A DNA stretch of 64,000 bases. Source: Thermomicrobiales bacterium. Lineage in GTDB: Bacteria; Chloroflexota; Chloroflexia; Thermomicrobiales; UBA6265. Location: positions 1 through 64,000 of the forward strand of contig JAMLHN010000009.1 in NCBI GenBank assembly GCA_023957115.1, given 5' to 3'. This document shows positions 44,633 through 52,079 of this stretch, one piece after another. Within the stretch, counting starts at the first letter, position 1. Each line of letters starts with the position of its first letter. A program made the position numbers and the translations under genes. The notes under the pieces are model-generated. The model did no database searches. It was not told the origin of the DNA and saw only the letters and a list, made by a program, of their open reading frames with translations.

Positions 44633-45505
44633 ATGAGTGGAGTATCGGGCACGCGGCATCGAACGGGCAAAGGGGAGATCGTTCCGCGCAAATACGAGCT
44701 AGAAATCGCGCGGCGGGAATTCTTTGCTGCGCTGTGGGAGTTGGTTCCTGAATCTATGGAGCCGCTCTATCAAATGGATTGGCTAATCTCATCTGAGATT
44801 GGCACGAAATGGGAGCGCGCGGTACTGATCCTAGGGCGTTGGCTAGAGTCCTACCGACTCACAGATCTATGGGGCTGCGATCCTCTTCGCTACCTGCCAA
44901 ATGCTGGGTCACTCTCCGGCCGCTCTGGTCTCGATCGGCCAGTAAGCATCTACGAAGGACGCGACCGAAAACGCGATCAGGAAATGCAGGACGGAGTTAC
45001 GGTCATCATGCCCGGCCAAAGCCCGTATGTGATGCGTAATGGCATGTTTCGCGACAGTGATTCCTACGTGGTGCTGGTAGCGCATTTACTCTACAGCGAT
45101 GACGAGTACGAGGAATGGCCAGGGGATGCCGACATCGGCGAGTTCGACCCGCGAGCCGACACTGAAGACCAGGCGGTCGCGCGAATACTTCCAGTGCTTG
45201 AACGCAGGTTACGGTACGGGCTGCAAGGGATCAAATCACAGGACAGGGCAGGAGACACCGTGCCAACGCGGGCGCTGCCATCGCGCCACCATTTCGAATG
45301 GACCGTGCGCTATCAGGTCTTGGGAGAAACGATCCGGCATATTGCCGAATCGGACGATATAGAGCAAAAGACAGTTTCGACAAACATTCGCAAGGTCGCC
45401 GAACTAATCGGGCTAACGTTGCGCCAACCGGATAAGGGAGGGCGTCCACGGAAACTAAGGACGCGCACTATCAGTCGCAAGCGCACGGAAACCCCGGTAA
45501 ATTGA
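44633..45505 (+). CDS. Unknown protein with C-terminal HTH-like region
   Basis: A 290-residue protein I do not recognise. The N-terminal half is Trp- and Tyr-rich (LIARREFF-type start, LGRWLESYRLTDLWGCDPL). The C-terminal third (RYQVLGETIRHIAESDDIEQ, KTVSTNIRKVAELIGLTLR) looks like a helix-turn-helix of the kind seen in sigma or replication control proteins, followed by a basic tail RPRKLRTRTISRKR. It is probably DNA-binding. Its A+T content and codon use are higher in AT than its neighbours. It lies just after tRNA-Leu, so it may be part of an integrated element. Confidence 0.6.
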   Translation: MSGVSGTRHRTGKGEIVPRKYELEIARREFFAALWELVPESMEPLYQMDWLISSEIGTKWERAVLILGRWLESYRLTDLWGCDPLRYLPNAGSLSGRSGLDRPVSIYEGRDRKRDQEMQDGVTVIMPGQSPYVMRNGMFRDSDSYVVLVAHLLYSDDEYEEWPGDADIGEFDPRADTEDQAVARILPVLERRLRYGLQGIKSQDRAGDTVPTRALPSRHHFEWTVRYQVLGETIRHIAESDDIEQKTVSTNIRKVAELIGLTLRQPDKGGRPRKLRTRTISRKRTETPVN

Positions 45506-45864
45506 GACAGCGAGCGCAATAACCCCGGTTGTCGCAATCCCTCTAACGAATTCCCTTCCTATTGAGTGTATCCGCTGGTTTCCTTGCAATTAGGACGCAA
45601 ACGTACTGCGTCATACGTGATTGCAGGGAGTTAAATGCAAGCACACACAGAGGTACAGCGAAGAGCGCTGGACATCGGCCCGGAACGCCCCACGCCAAAT
45701 GAGCCGGACGGTACGCAGCAGCTTTGATCCTCCCAGCACACGCCCTCACCACCAGCGCCTCGCGCGCGATGCACGAGGCGCCGCGACGGTCGCTTCGGTG
45801 TAGACGGCACAGGCGCCGTCCGTGGCGTCTGTCAAGACCAGCGCAAGCCGATCGATCCGGTCGC
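45506..45864. other. Intergenic region of the accessory block
   Basis: About 359 bases between the unknown HTH-like gene and the frameshifted cysteine-rich gene. Apart from one short frame (45635-45727) I see no supported gene, no RNA and no copy of the tRNA end that would mark an attachment site. Confidence 0.35.
45635..45727 (+). CDS. Possible 30-residue small ORF
   Basis: An ATG at 45635 with GGGAG six bases upstream opens a 30-residue frame (MQAHTEVQRRALDIGPERP, ending DGTQQL). It is hydrophilic and matches nothing I know. Only the ribosome binding site supports it; it could be chance. Confidence 0.2.
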   Translation: MQAHTEVQRRALDIGPERPTPNEPDGTQQL

Positions 45865-46288
45865 TTAGGCGTTACAGTTCTGCACGCACTGGCACATACG
45901 GGGAGAATCCCAAGTGCAGGAATAGTTCGCCGGACATTCATCGTCAGAGCAACACTCACCGGGTGTGCACAAGCCGTCGCACAATACCAATCCGAATGAG
46001 CAGCACACTTCTTCGTCATAGCACGTGCCGTAGCAACAGGCGCTGTCGCAGCATTCACCCTCGGGCGGGCAGCAGTCTGGACCGCAACGCTCGTAGGCCT
46101 CCGGGCATGCACACTGAACCATTCCACGTCTGAACGCCGGGGCAACTCACCGGCTTGGCCGTCACCAACACGGGCCTGCGAGCGGCGCCGGCGTCGCCGA
46201 TGGACGCCATGGTCCCTGTGCCAAATGCAATGAGCCCGGCCACAACCGTTCGACGATTCGATCGCCTTGCCAGGGAACGCGAGCGCAT
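45865..46288 (-). pseudogene. Cysteine-rich Tat-leader protein, frameshifted
   Basis: A paralogue of the gene at 47756. The N-terminal frame (from ATG 46288) gives a basic leader with RRSNRRTVVAGLIAFGTG and then AKPVSCPGVQTWNGSVC. The C-terminal frame gives CPEAYERCGPDCC, GECCDSACCYGTCYDEEVCC and ends QNCNA. Adding two bases beside 46108 joins them as VC-A-CPEAYERCGPDCC, which aligns with VCPAGHTRCGPDCC in the paralogue; the joined product would be 141 residues. As read it is broken, either a decaying copy or an assembly error (a lost GC unit in TGCGCATGC). Confidence 0.7.
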
Positions 46289-46304
46289 CCCACAAACAGC
46301 GCGA

Positions 46305-46354
46305 GCGCCGGGCACAACGCCCGGCGCCTCTCATATTCAAGCCATGCTTGAATA
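46305..46354 (-). promoter_or_regulatory. Two inverted repeats upstream of the cysteine-rich gene
   Basis: A nine-base-pair hairpin gcgccgggc/gcccggcgc with a five-base loop (46305-46327) lies 17 bases before the ATG at 46288. A second perfect inverted repeat, TATTCAAGC-N3-GCTTGAATA (46334-46354), lies just beyond it. The second has the form of an operator; the first would fold in the leader RNA. Confidence 0.4.
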
Positions 46355-46468
46355 ACGATAGTTTACCTGCCCCATATGCAAGCGAACCTTGAACAGAGCG
46401 CCCCAGGGTCACCGGCCACAGTAGGAACCCGCTGCCGGCAGCCCTGGGGATTGGGAGAGTGTAGCGCG

Positions 46469-46493
46469 AACTATCCGGAGATCCCGGATAGTT
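46469..46493 (-). terminator. Stem-loop after the two-helix membrane protein gene
   Basis: A perfect ten-base-pair stem, aactatccgg with ccggatagtt, loop AGATC, starting three bases past the stop codon at 46497. There is no T-run on the minus strand, so termination by itself would be weak. Confidence 0.4.
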
Positions 46494-46496
46494 GCC

Positions 46497-46742
46497 CTAC
46501 GATTTCAGGCTGTTCTGTGCAAACGAGATCAGCGCCGCAATCGCCGCCCCGGTGGCAGCGATCAGCACCTTCTGGAAAAAATTCGCGTCCAGTTCAATCT
46601 CCCCGCCGTTGGTGACCGTGGCTGTCCACTCGGTCAGTACCGGCACCAGCAGGATCGCGAGCGCGGCGATGAATGCCTGTGCCGCGGTTTTCGCCGCTGC
46701 TTTGGCGACGGTCTGGGTGATTTCCTTGTGTCCATCGTTCAC
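46497..46742 (-). CDS. Small two-helix membrane protein, holin-like
   Basis: An 81-residue protein. After a charged start come two hydrophobic helices (AFIAALAILLVPVLTEW and VLIAATGAAIAALISFA) separated by a polar NGGEIELDANFFQ loop, with the overall form of a small holin. GTG 46742 is preceded by AAAGGA at good spacing; an in-frame start further upstream has no such site. No endolysin is adjacent, so a phage origin is only a suggestion. It follows an unknown gene on the same strand by 59 bases. Confidence 0.5.
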   Translation of the reverse strand: MNDGHKEITQTVAKAAAKTAAQAFIAALAILLVPVLTEWTATVTNGGEIELDANFFQKVLIAATGAAIAALISFAQNSLKS

Positions 46743-46801
46743 TGTGTTTTCCTTTCTCGGCGCTCCATGGCGCCACTGCTCCAACGTGAGCCTGGGTTGG
46801 G

Positions 46802-47224
46802 TTAGGCGGCGACCGCCTCCGCAAACTGCATCAGCGACCAGCCAGCTCGCTCGGCCGGCATGACCAATCGCCAGTCATTCGAAAACGTGACGATCTGGAG
46901 CGTTTTGCCAGAATCGTTGAGGACGTACCAGTCCTCTCCGGTCGGCCATTTGGTGTAATCCAGCCCGTAGGCCGCGACGCACTGCCGCGTGTACTCGAGC
47001 GAGATCGGCCCCTTCGGATCGTAGGTGTGGCCGGAGCTGACCGAGTCGTTGATCGTGTTGACACGGCGAAGCGATCCAAACGCCGCCGCGGCCTTATTCG
47101 CATCGGCGTTACCGGGCAACGGTGGGTCCGGCTGCACTGGTACCTCTGGCTGGATCGGGCCAGGGACGGTGATCTGCTCCTGCCTCGCCGCAGTCGGCGT
47201 TGCTTTCACAGGCAATGACTTCAT
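46802..47224 (-). CDS. Unknown protein with Pro-rich start
   Basis: A 140-residue reading frame of unknown function. A short start is followed by a Pro-rich stretch (VPGPIQPEVPVQPDPPLPGN) and then a folded-looking domain containing HTYDPKGPISLEYTRQCVAA, TKWPTGEDWYVLNDSGK and RLVMPAERAGWSLMQFAEAV. The ATG at 47224 has no good ribosome binding site, and the frame overlaps the last 116 bases of the cysteine-rich gene. It may be a separate gene or the real C-terminal part of that gene reached by a frame change. Confidence 0.5.
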   Translation of the reverse strand: MKSLPVKATPTAARQEQITVPGPIQPEVPVQPDPPLPGNADANKAAAAFGSLRRVNTINDSVSSGHTYDPKGPISLEYTRQCVAAYGLDYTKWPTGEDWYVLNDSGKTLQIVTFSNDWRLVMPAERAGWSLMQFAEAVAA

Positions 47225-47756
47225 CGCATGGACGGTTCTGGATACAGATTGGGGTGTACTCCGTGTCGCAAAGGGTGGCGCACTCGAGGTGAGACACGGC
47301 TCCTCCGCATGGAGCAAAGTTTCCGCAGTACGTACATTCCTGACAGACATTTTGATCGTTGCAGACGAGTCCGCTGGGACACGGACACGTTCCCCCACAG
47401 CCATCGTCACCACAATAGCTACCGTCGCAAAGCGGCGTACAGCAGATCTCCTCGCTGGTGCACACACCGAAACAACATGCGTTGTCACAGCATTCGGCCT
47501 GACCTATTGGGCAACAGTCTGGCCCGCACCGCGTATGACCGGCAGGGCAGACGCACGCAGTTCCGTCCCATGTCTGCGCGCCGGGGCACGACACCGGCTT
47601 TGGCGTTGGCGTGGGGCGAGTGGCGGCATCGACCGAGGATGCGGTGCGAGCGGCAAAGAGCGCGCCGCCAAGACCAAGCATGCCCTTGAGTACCTGGCGG
47701 CGATTCTGGGCGGATGCGATGGAGCGAGTGAAGGAGTCGAATCGGCGATCGTCCAT
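47109..47756 (-). CDS. Tat-exported cysteine-rich protein
   Basis: A 215-residue protein with 29 cysteines, many in CC pairs (RCGPDCCPIGQAECCDNACC, EEICCTPLC, CGGTCPCPSGLVC). The N-terminus is a twin-arginine leader (Arg19-Arg20, QVLKG, then GLGGALFAARTASSVDA), so it should be folded before export. Residues 1-28 share 12 identities without gaps with the leader at 848. ATG 47756 has GGAGG just upstream. The C-terminal 25 residues lack cysteine and may follow a frame break. The function is unknown; the pattern resembles multi-disulfide secreted proteins. Confidence 0.75.
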   Translation of the reverse strand: MDDRRFDSFTRSIASAQNRRQVLKGMLGLGGALFAARTASSVDAATRPTPTPKPVSCPGAQTWDGTACVCPAGHTRCGPDCCPIGQAECCDNACCFGVCTSEEICCTPLCDGSYCGDDGCGGTCPCPSGLVCNDQNVCQECTYCGNFAPCGGAVSHLECATLCDTEYTPICIQNRPCDEVIACESNADCGEAGADHRPWPDPARGTSAAGPTVAR

Positions 47757-47995
47757 GATTCCTCCGTCCCTTTTTATCAACGAAATCGTTCGCTGACGAA
47801 TTTGCTTTCAGATTAACCACCCAACCCAAGACGACGCAACCGCGGATTCCATCCGAAACAGCATCTATGCCCAGAATTCTGCCGAGAAACAACGTGTGTT
47901 GCAGAGAGCTGGCGTCGGATGGCCGCGCCCGAGATCGTCGAGTTTCGAGCTGCTAGGCGCCGTTTGTCCTGACCAGCTTGACCATCGACGCGTTT

Positions 47996-48014
47996 TGTAA
48001 CATCATAAGTTACA
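47996..48014 (+). promoter_or_regulatory. Probable Rrf2 operator
   Basis: A perfect inverted repeat TGTAAC-N7-GTTACA that ends on the A of the ATG of the Rrf2 gene. A TTGACC lies at 47978-47983 upstream, with TAACAT or CATCAT in the repeat as possible -10 elements. A repressor bound here would block its own gene, which suggests autoregulation of the Rrf2-oxidoreductase pair. The mRNA would be very short-leadered or leaderless. Confidence 0.6.
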
Positions 48015-48475
48015 TGAAATTCGACGCACGTCTTTCCGGAACGCTTCACCTTCTCCTCCATATGGCCGAACACGACGAGCCCGTAACGTCGGCAGCCCTG
48101 GCGCGTGCGATGCGTACGAACCCGGTGGTCGTCCGGCGGACGATGGCCGGACTGCGACGGTCCGGATACGTCCGGTCGGAACGAGGACATGGCGGAGGCT
48201 GGAAACTTGCCTGCGACCTCGAATCGACCACCTTGCTCGACATCTATCGAGCGCTCGGGAGTCCGACCCTGGTCGGGCTCGGGTTCGACGACGTGCCGGC
48301 CACCTGCCTGGTGCAACGCGCAGTCGATACGGCACTGGCCGATGCGCGGCGACAGGCGGAGAGTGTGCTGCTCGACCGATTTTCGGAGATCACCCTGGCG
48401 CAGCTGGGCGCCGATTTTCACCGTGGGATGACCTCAGCCGATGAGGGACAACTGGAGAACGCACATGCGCTTTGA
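48014..48475 (+). CDS. Rrf2-family transcriptional regulator
   Basis: A 153-residue Rrf2-type winged-helix regulator. The HTH (VTSAALARAMRTNPVVVRRT) and the wing (GYVRSERGHGGGWKLACDL) are typical. It lacks the three-cysteine Fe-S cluster pattern of IscR and NsrR, having only two scattered cysteines, so it probably senses something else. ATG 48014 lies inside the operator-like palindrome. Its stop overlaps the next gene by 11 bases, making a coupled redox pair. Confidence 0.88.
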   Translation: MKFDARLSGTLHLLLHMAEHDEPVTSAALARAMRTNPVVVRRTMAGLRRSGYVRSERGHGGGWKLACDLESTTLLDIYRALGSPTLVGLGFDDVPATCLVQRAVDTALADARRQAESVLLDRFSEITLAQLGADFHRGMTSADEGQLENAHAL

Positions 48476-49361
48476 CGCCATTGTCATTGGAGGAAGCTTC
48501 GCGGGTCTGGAAGCAGCGACCTATATCGCACGAGCGTTGCGAACGGTCTGCGTGATCGACGCTGGTCTGCCCCGCAACCGGTTCGCCAAGCACTCGCACG
48601 GATACTTGTCGCGTGACGGCTCAGCTCCCAGCGAGATTCTGGACTCGGCCCGAACCCAGCTCCGCGCGTACCCCACCGTCGAGATGATTCACGGGATTGT
48701 GGAAGAGGCGCATGAATCTGCAGACGGGTTCACGGTTCGATCGAGCGATGGCTCGGAGATCACCGGTCGTCGCCTGGTGCTCGCATTCGGCGTCAGTGAC
48801 GAACTTCCAAACGTCGCGGGAATTGCCGAACGGTGGGGAAAGACGGTCAATCACTGTCCGTACTGCCACGGATTCGAGTTCGCCGGGAAAGCGCTCGGCG
48901 TCCTACACACAAGCGAGCATTCGCCTCATCAGGTACGCGTGATTCGCGAATGGGGCCCAACGACCTATCTGCTGCACGGGCACGATGTCGATCGCTCGAC
49001 GTTGGATGAGTTGGAAGCTCTGGGAGTTCCCATCGCTCCAGAGCTCGTCACCGGACTCGAGGGCGATGGTGCCGGAATCGACAAGGTCTTGCTTGCGGGT
49101 GGAAGAACAATCGACATCGATGCGCTTTACATCGCGCCGTCGACACGTCTGAACAGTCCGATCGCCGAACAGCTCGGCTGCGAGTTAGAGGACGGTCCCA
49201 TGGGTCCGATGATCAAGGTCGGCCAGTTCCAGGAAACGTCCGTTCCCGGTGTTTTCGCGGCAGGTGATATCACCCGCCCCATGCACGCCATTACGCTCGC
49301 CACTGCGGATGGCATGATTGCCGGAACCGCCCTGCACCGCTCACTCTTCTTCTCTTCATAA
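48465..49361 (+). CDS. Thioredoxin-reductase-like FAD oxidoreductase
   Basis: A 298-residue FAD/NAD(P)-binding protein. The FAD motif is AIVIGGSFAGLEAATYIARA, the redox pair is in NHCPYCHGFEFAGK, and GVFAAGDITRPMHAITLATA is the C-terminal FAD contact. It is like the thioredoxin-reductase-like enzymes often paired with Rrf2 or other regulators, but the second nucleotide-binding glycine motif is weak (LGVLHTSEHS), so its electron donor may not be NADPH. The start is ATG 48465, with GGAG upstream. Confidence 0.88.
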   Translation: MRFDAIVIGGSFAGLEAATYIARALRTVCVIDAGLPRNRFAKHSHGYLSRDGSAPSEILDSARTQLRAYPTVEMIHGIVEEAHESADGFTVRSSDGSEITGRRLVLAFGVSDELPNVAGIAERWGKTVNHCPYCHGFEFAGKALGVLHTSEHSPHQVRVIREWGPTTYLLHGHDVDRSTLDELEALGVPIAPELVTGLEGDGAGIDKVLLAGGRTIDIDALYIAPSTRLNSPIAEQLGCELEDGPMGPMIKVGQFQETSVPGVFAAGDITRPMHAITLATADGMIAGTALHRSLFFSS

Positions 49362-49452
49362 TCATCTGATCGCTCTTGGCCGTGGTAGAAGTGGGGACCG
49401 GCAAGATCGGCCGGTGCCTCGAAATCCGCGATGACGTACCAAGTCGCACGCG

Positions 49453-50040
49453 ATGACGAACACTGAGCTGAATCGAGCATCAAAGGGGGAGATATGCGAC
49501 TGGATGCCCGATACCCGGCTGTCCCTCGCGCTCAATCTTGGCGGAATCGCGCTCTTCGTCGCATCCCTGATCGCACTGCTTGTCCTCCACGCAGCCACGC
49601 ATGGTGGTGAAACCGACTTCGAGCTGACCGGCGGCGATCTGATTCTTGCCGGCATCCTCACGGTAGCGCTCGTGGTCGCATCGATGGGTATTCACGAGTG
49701 GATCCATGGTCTTGCCATTCGACGTGCGGGTGGCACACCGACCTACGGCGCCAGGTTGGTCGGCAACGTCATGCCCGTCCTCTACTGCACCGCGGACGGA
49801 CACCTCTTCACGCGAACGCAGTTCATCGGAATCGCGCTTGCGCCGCTCGTCGTGATATCGATCGTATCGACGGTGCTGATCGCCTTCGTACCCTACGGTG
49901 GATGGTTGGTGCTTCCTGCCGCTCTGCATACCGGTGGCTGCATCGGAGATCTGGCTATGGCATGGAAGGTGCTCCGCGCGGAACCCGGAACCCTCGTCGA
50001 GGACCGGATCGCAGGCCTTCGGCTTCATTTACCCGCGTAA
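49453..50040 (+). CDS. DUF3267-type membrane protein with HExxH motif
   Basis: A 195-residue polytopic protein resembling the DUF3267 family of putative membrane zinc metalloproteases. Four hydrophobic segments are visible. The zinc motif HEWIHG sits in ASMGIHEWIHGLAIRRAG at about residue 78-93, and the C-terminal GCIGDLAMAWKVLR matches the conserved GDL segment. Peptidase activity is not established for the family. It is unpaired. Confidence 0.75.
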   Translation: MTNTELNRASKGEICDWMPDTRLSLALNLGGIALFVASLIALLVLHAATHGGETDFELTGGDLILAGILTVALVVASMGIHEWIHGLAIRRAGGTPTYGARLVGNVMPVLYCTADGHLFTRTQFIGIALAPLVVISIVSTVLIAFVPYGGWLVLPAALHTGGCIGDLAMAWKVLRAEPGTLVEDRIAGLRLHLPA

Positions 50041-50185
50041 CAACTCACATCGGGCCGGTCACGTACTTCCGAAGGCAGTGACGCACCGCCGCTACGGTCC
50101 GATCAGGCCGAGCAGGCCGTCTTCCGTGTCACGGCGCTCCAAGCTGGATCTGGCTGGGACACACGGACCGGCCGTGAATCCGAGG

Positions 50186-50214
50186 TTGACAGGCCGCATC
50201 GCAATCGGTAGGAT
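50186..50214 (+). promoter_or_regulatory. Sigma-70-type promoter of the ABC operon
   Basis: TTGACA at 50186-50191 and TAGGAT at 50209-50214 are separated by 17 bases, about 80 bases before the start of the solute-binding protein gene. The -35 is a full consensus match. It should drive the SBP-permease-permease operon. Confidence 0.75.
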
Positions 50215-50292
50215 CGCGCCAAATCGCGAACCCGAAAGCCGTTTCCCCTTCGAGTTCGAAGGAATCACACGACGTAGAGAGGACTTCGCTCA

Positions 50293-52011
50293 ATGCGTTC
50301 CCGTGACGAATCGCTGCATACGCTTGTCGACGACTACCGGCAGGCGCGCATTTCGCGACGCGAAGCGTTCAAACGCGCGGCGGTAGTTGGCATTGGCAGT
50401 TCGGCAATTGCTGCGGCATTGCTGTCGGTGCGCACCGAGCGTATGTCCGCCGCAGGATCGTCGGGTCCCGGCACAACCTTACGTCGTCTGCAGGACGAGC
50501 CGGTCCAGGGCGGAACTCTGCGCGAGGGATACGATCTCGACTTCTCAAAGATGGATCCGCTACTTACCAATTGGTACGATCCGGCCTTCTCGGCCCTCTA
50601 CGAGAACCCGATCGTCAATGATCCCGAAGGCAACAAGGTCCCACAGATCGCGGAAAGCTGGGAAGTCTCCGAAGACGGCATGACGCTTACCCTCCATTTG
50701 CGCGAAGGGCTGACGTTCCATTCAGGCGCACCGCTGACCGCGGCATCGATCAAAGCCGTTTACGACGACATCAAGGAAGGCGGAGTGCTCAACGGGTTCT
50801 TCGCACCCGTTGAATCGACCGACGCCCCGGACGACTTGACCGTTGTCGTCAATATGGCACATCCGTACTACGACATCCTGAATGTGATCGATACCGGGTA
50901 CTGGTCGATCTACAATCCGGATGCTCGCGACGCCGCAGAGGCCGAAGAGCCAGGCAGCTTCGGCCAGCAGACCATAGACGGCAGCGGTCCCTTCACATTC
51001 CAGGAATGGGTGCCGGGTTCCCATGTGGTGGTCAACAAATGGGCCGACTATCCTGGATCGATCGTCCCGTACTTCACCAACCAGGGTCCCGCGTATCTCG
51101 ATTCGATTCGCTGGAATTTCATTGGCGAGGCGGCGCAACGCGCCATTCAAATCGAGAACGGCGAGATCGACACGCTTCGCGGTCCGGCCGCCCAGGATGT
51201 CGAGCGTCTCCGGTCGAATCCGGACCTAAATTTGATCAGCCTGAACGAATGGTCGGGCTACATCTTCGGCGTGAACTTCACCCGCACCGACCTCGATTTC
51301 CACGAGGTCAAGATGCGCCAGGCGCTCTCGCATGCGTTCAATCGAGAAGCGATCGTCCAGGGGTTGCTGTTCGGGCAGGGCGAGCCGCTCTACGGTCCGA
51401 TCACGACAGCCGACCGATACTACACGCCCGATGTGGAGCAGTTCAACCAGTACGATCCCGAACTCTCCAAGTCGCTCCTTGCGGAGCTCGGCTGGACCCC
51501 TGGCGACGACGGCATCGTCGAAAAGAACGGTGTGAAGCTCTCCTTTGCCATGCCCGTCCAGGACGAATCGTTCAACGAACAGCTCGGCACCGTTATCCAG
51601 GATCAGCTCAAGCAGATCGGCGTCGATGTGCAACCGCAGATTCTCGACCGCGGGAGCTATTTCGGCGCGCTGCAGAACGACAATCCGGACTCGTACTTCT
51701 TCTACTACCTCTGGCCAGTGCCGATCGACATCGTCACTCTCTTCGTCGGCTCCGCCACCAAGGGAAATCCGAACTGGGGGCAGGCAGAAGTTGCCGAGGT
51801 CGACGCCGCCATCGAGGCGTGGCAGAACGCGGCCAACGAGGAGGAGCTTGCCGCTGCCGGCGCCCAGTTCCAGTTGGCCGTTGCGGAGACCCTGCCAACG
51901 ATTCCACTTGTGAACCGGTACGCCTTCTGGGTATCCCGCAATAACGTCAACGGATACCTGCCCCACCAGTACATGCTCTACCCGTTCTACAACGACGTTT
52001 GGCTGTCGTAG
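50293..52011 (+). CDS. Family 5 ABC solute-binding protein with Tat leader
   Basis: A 572-residue extracytoplasmic binding protein of the dipeptide/oligopeptide type. The leader carries twin arginines (RISRREAFKRAAVVGIG), so it is probably Tat-exported. The mature part has GMTLTLHLREGLTFHSGAPL, ALSHAFNREAIVQGLLF and the usual family 5 layout. ATG 50293 follows AGAGGA. It heads an operon with two permeases. The ligand is unknown; family 5 proteins bind peptides, nickel or sugars. Confidence 0.9.
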   Translation: MRSRDESLHTLVDDYRQARISRREAFKRAAVVGIGSSAIAAALLSVRTERMSAAGSSGPGTTLRRLQDEPVQGGTLREGYDLDFSKMDPLLTNWYDPAFSALYENPIVNDPEGNKVPQIAESWEVSEDGMTLTLHLREGLTFHSGAPLTAASIKAVYDDIKEGGVLNGFFAPVESTDAPDDLTVVVNMAHPYYDILNVIDTGYWSIYNPDARDAAEAEEPGSFGQQTIDGSGPFTFQEWVPGSHVVVNKWADYPGSIVPYFTNQGPAYLDSIRWNFIGEAAQRAIQIENGEIDTLRGPAAQDVERLRSNPDLNLISLNEWSGYIFGVNFTRTDLDFHEVKMRQALSHAFNREAIVQGLLFGQGEPLYGPITTADRYYTPDVEQFNQYDPELSKSLLAELGWTPGDDGIVEKNGVKLSFAMPVQDESFNEQLGTVIQDQLKQIGVDVQPQILDRGSYFGALQNDNPDSYFFYYLWPVPIDIVTLFVGSATKGNPNWGQAEVAEVDAAIEAWQNAANEEELAAAGAQFQLAVAETLPTIPLVNRYAFWVSRNNVNGYLPHQYMLYPFYNDVWLS

Positions 52012-52079
52012 CGAACGCGCGCACCGCGCGACCATCCCGTGCCCGGGGAGTGAACTCCCCGGGCGCCTGGTGATTCTCG

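Noticed and set aside
45543..46412. 289-codon minus-strand frame across the cysteine-rich paralogue
   Set aside because: It reads the wrong frame of the cysteine-rich gene; the two frames that align with the 47756 protein are preferred.
44398..47900. Search for a second copy of the tRNA-Leu 3' end as an attachment site
   Set aside because: No repeat of the T-arm and acceptor sequence was seen downstream within the block.
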